Origin: a virus | DNA: 20,725 nucleotides | IMG/VR virus record: IMGVR_UViG_3300032462_000679 | Span: 1 to 20,725 of that record | Strand: one strand, 5' to 3' | In this document: piece after piece, positions 20,414 to 20,725 of the stretch | Position numbering within the stretch: position 1 is the stretch's first letter | Layout of the letters: each line of letters opens with the position of its first letter | The notes under the pieces: model-generated | The model's input: the letters and a program-made list of their open reading frames with translations, nothing else | Told to the model about the DNA's origin: nothing | The model's database searches: none | Made by a program: the position numbers and the translations under genes

Positions 20414-20725
20414 AAAAAATAATAACTGTAGCAATAGCAGTAGCTCTAACATTACCATTACAGGCAGTAGAAAAAGCTGGATACTATTCAGGTATTAAAT
20501 TAGGTGTAGAAGAAAGCAATACTGGCGGAAGTGATAGTACTCAATGGGCAATGACATTTGGTAAGCACATTAACAACTATATTGACGCTGAACTGTACAC
20601 AAGAACAAAAGACAAAGACTCTGGCGGAAATGACACAAGAGTAGAAGCGGCAGTGATTGGCAAGTACAAACTAACAGATGATTGGTCAACTAGTCTTAGA
20701 GTTGGCGCTGGTAACAAGTACACAC
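20410..20725 (+). CDS. Secreted beta-barrel-like outer-membrane protein, 3' end missing
   Basis: The ATG at 20410 overlaps the previous stop. The frame is open to the window end (105 codons seen). MKKIITVAIAVALTLPLQA is a typical Sec signal peptide with cleavage likely before VEK; no lipobox cysteine. The mature part has alternating-hydrophobicity strands with Gly and aromatic residues (GYYSGIKLGVEES, TQWAMTFGKHINNYIDAELYTR, TRVEAAVIGKYKLTDDW, TSLRVGAGNKYT) separated by polar Gly/Asp/Ser turns, as in small outer-membrane barrels. It is a second envelope protein in the same region as the porin. Exact family cannot be set from the partial sequence. Confidence 0.75.
   Translation, partial: MKKIITVAIAVALTLPLQAVEKAGYYSGIKLGVEESNTGGSDSTQWAMTFGKHINNYIDAELYTRTKDKDSGGNDTRVEAAVIGKYKLTDDWSTSLRVGAGNKYT

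Noticed and set aside
20204-20725. Two-component spanin (i-spanin/o-spanin) pair
   Set aside because: The first protein has one TM segment, but the second has a standard signal peptide without a lipobox cysteine and a barrel-like mature part.
1-20725. tRNA genes, CRISPR arrays, insertion sequences and genes on the - strand
   Set aside because: None was seen by eye. The long - strand frames all lie opposite well-supported + strand genes. A dedicated tRNA scan was not possible here.

Overview
The window looks like a piece of a T4-superfamily tailed phage (myovirus) genome, most likely from an aquatic AT-rich relative of the pelagiphage/cyanophage T4-like viruses. The diagnostic genes are a gp17-type large terminase, a gp32-type single-stranded DNA binding protein, UvsX recombinase and a UvsY-like mediator. 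T4-type late promoter boxes (TATAAATA or one-base variants) also lie in front of several genes. All genes are on the + strand, packed with 4-11 base overlaps, and no tRNA, CRISPR array or insertion sequence was seen. The host cannot be named from the sequence alone; the outer-membrane-type proteins and sugar genes indicate a Gram-negative host.

Layout. (1) 1-6376, head/packaging region: three small putative virion proteins (the first cut by the window edge), a free-standing HNH/NUMOD3 homing endonuclease, the large terminase, and a 943-residue modular protein of unknown function. A rho-independent terminator follows. (2) 6460-10771, recombination module: gp32, uvsX, a small acidic protein, a uvsY-like gene, a SAM-dependent methyltransferase and a small nucleotidyltransferase, mostly coupled by overlapping stop/start codons. 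(3) 10773-12155: one 455-residue unknown protein with its own late-type promoter and a capsid-targeting-like N-terminus. (4) 12183-17955, sugar/surface-glycan cassette: cupin, nucleotidyltransferase-kinase fusion, KdsC-like HAD phosphatase, GatZ/KbaZ-like aldolase, glycosyltransferase-like protein, a small basic protein and an SGNH-like protein. (5) 17977-19263: S-adenosylhomocysteine hydrolase. (6) 19264-20725, envelope genes: a TorF-type putative porin behind a perfect TATAAATA box, a terminator, a one-TM small protein, and the start of a second secreted beta-barrel-like protein.

Two patterns tie the window together. First, five genes have a late-promoter box that ends only 5 (four cases) or 7 bases before the start codon, with no Shine-Dalgarno sequence. 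By T4 geometry the transcript would begin at or next to the start codon, so leaderless late mRNAs are predicted. Other genes, by contrast, have ordinary GGAG-type ribosome sites. Second, three otherwise unrelated proteins share an N-terminus of the form M-[KR]-x4-[IL]-x-E9, like the T4 internal-protein capsid-targeting sequence cut by the gp21 protease. A short motif, L-x-[RK]-L-[SA]-G or close variants, recurs in three head-region proteins. Together these suggest a set of proteins packaged into the head. The porin-like pair and the glycan cassette suggest that the phage also remodels the host surface.
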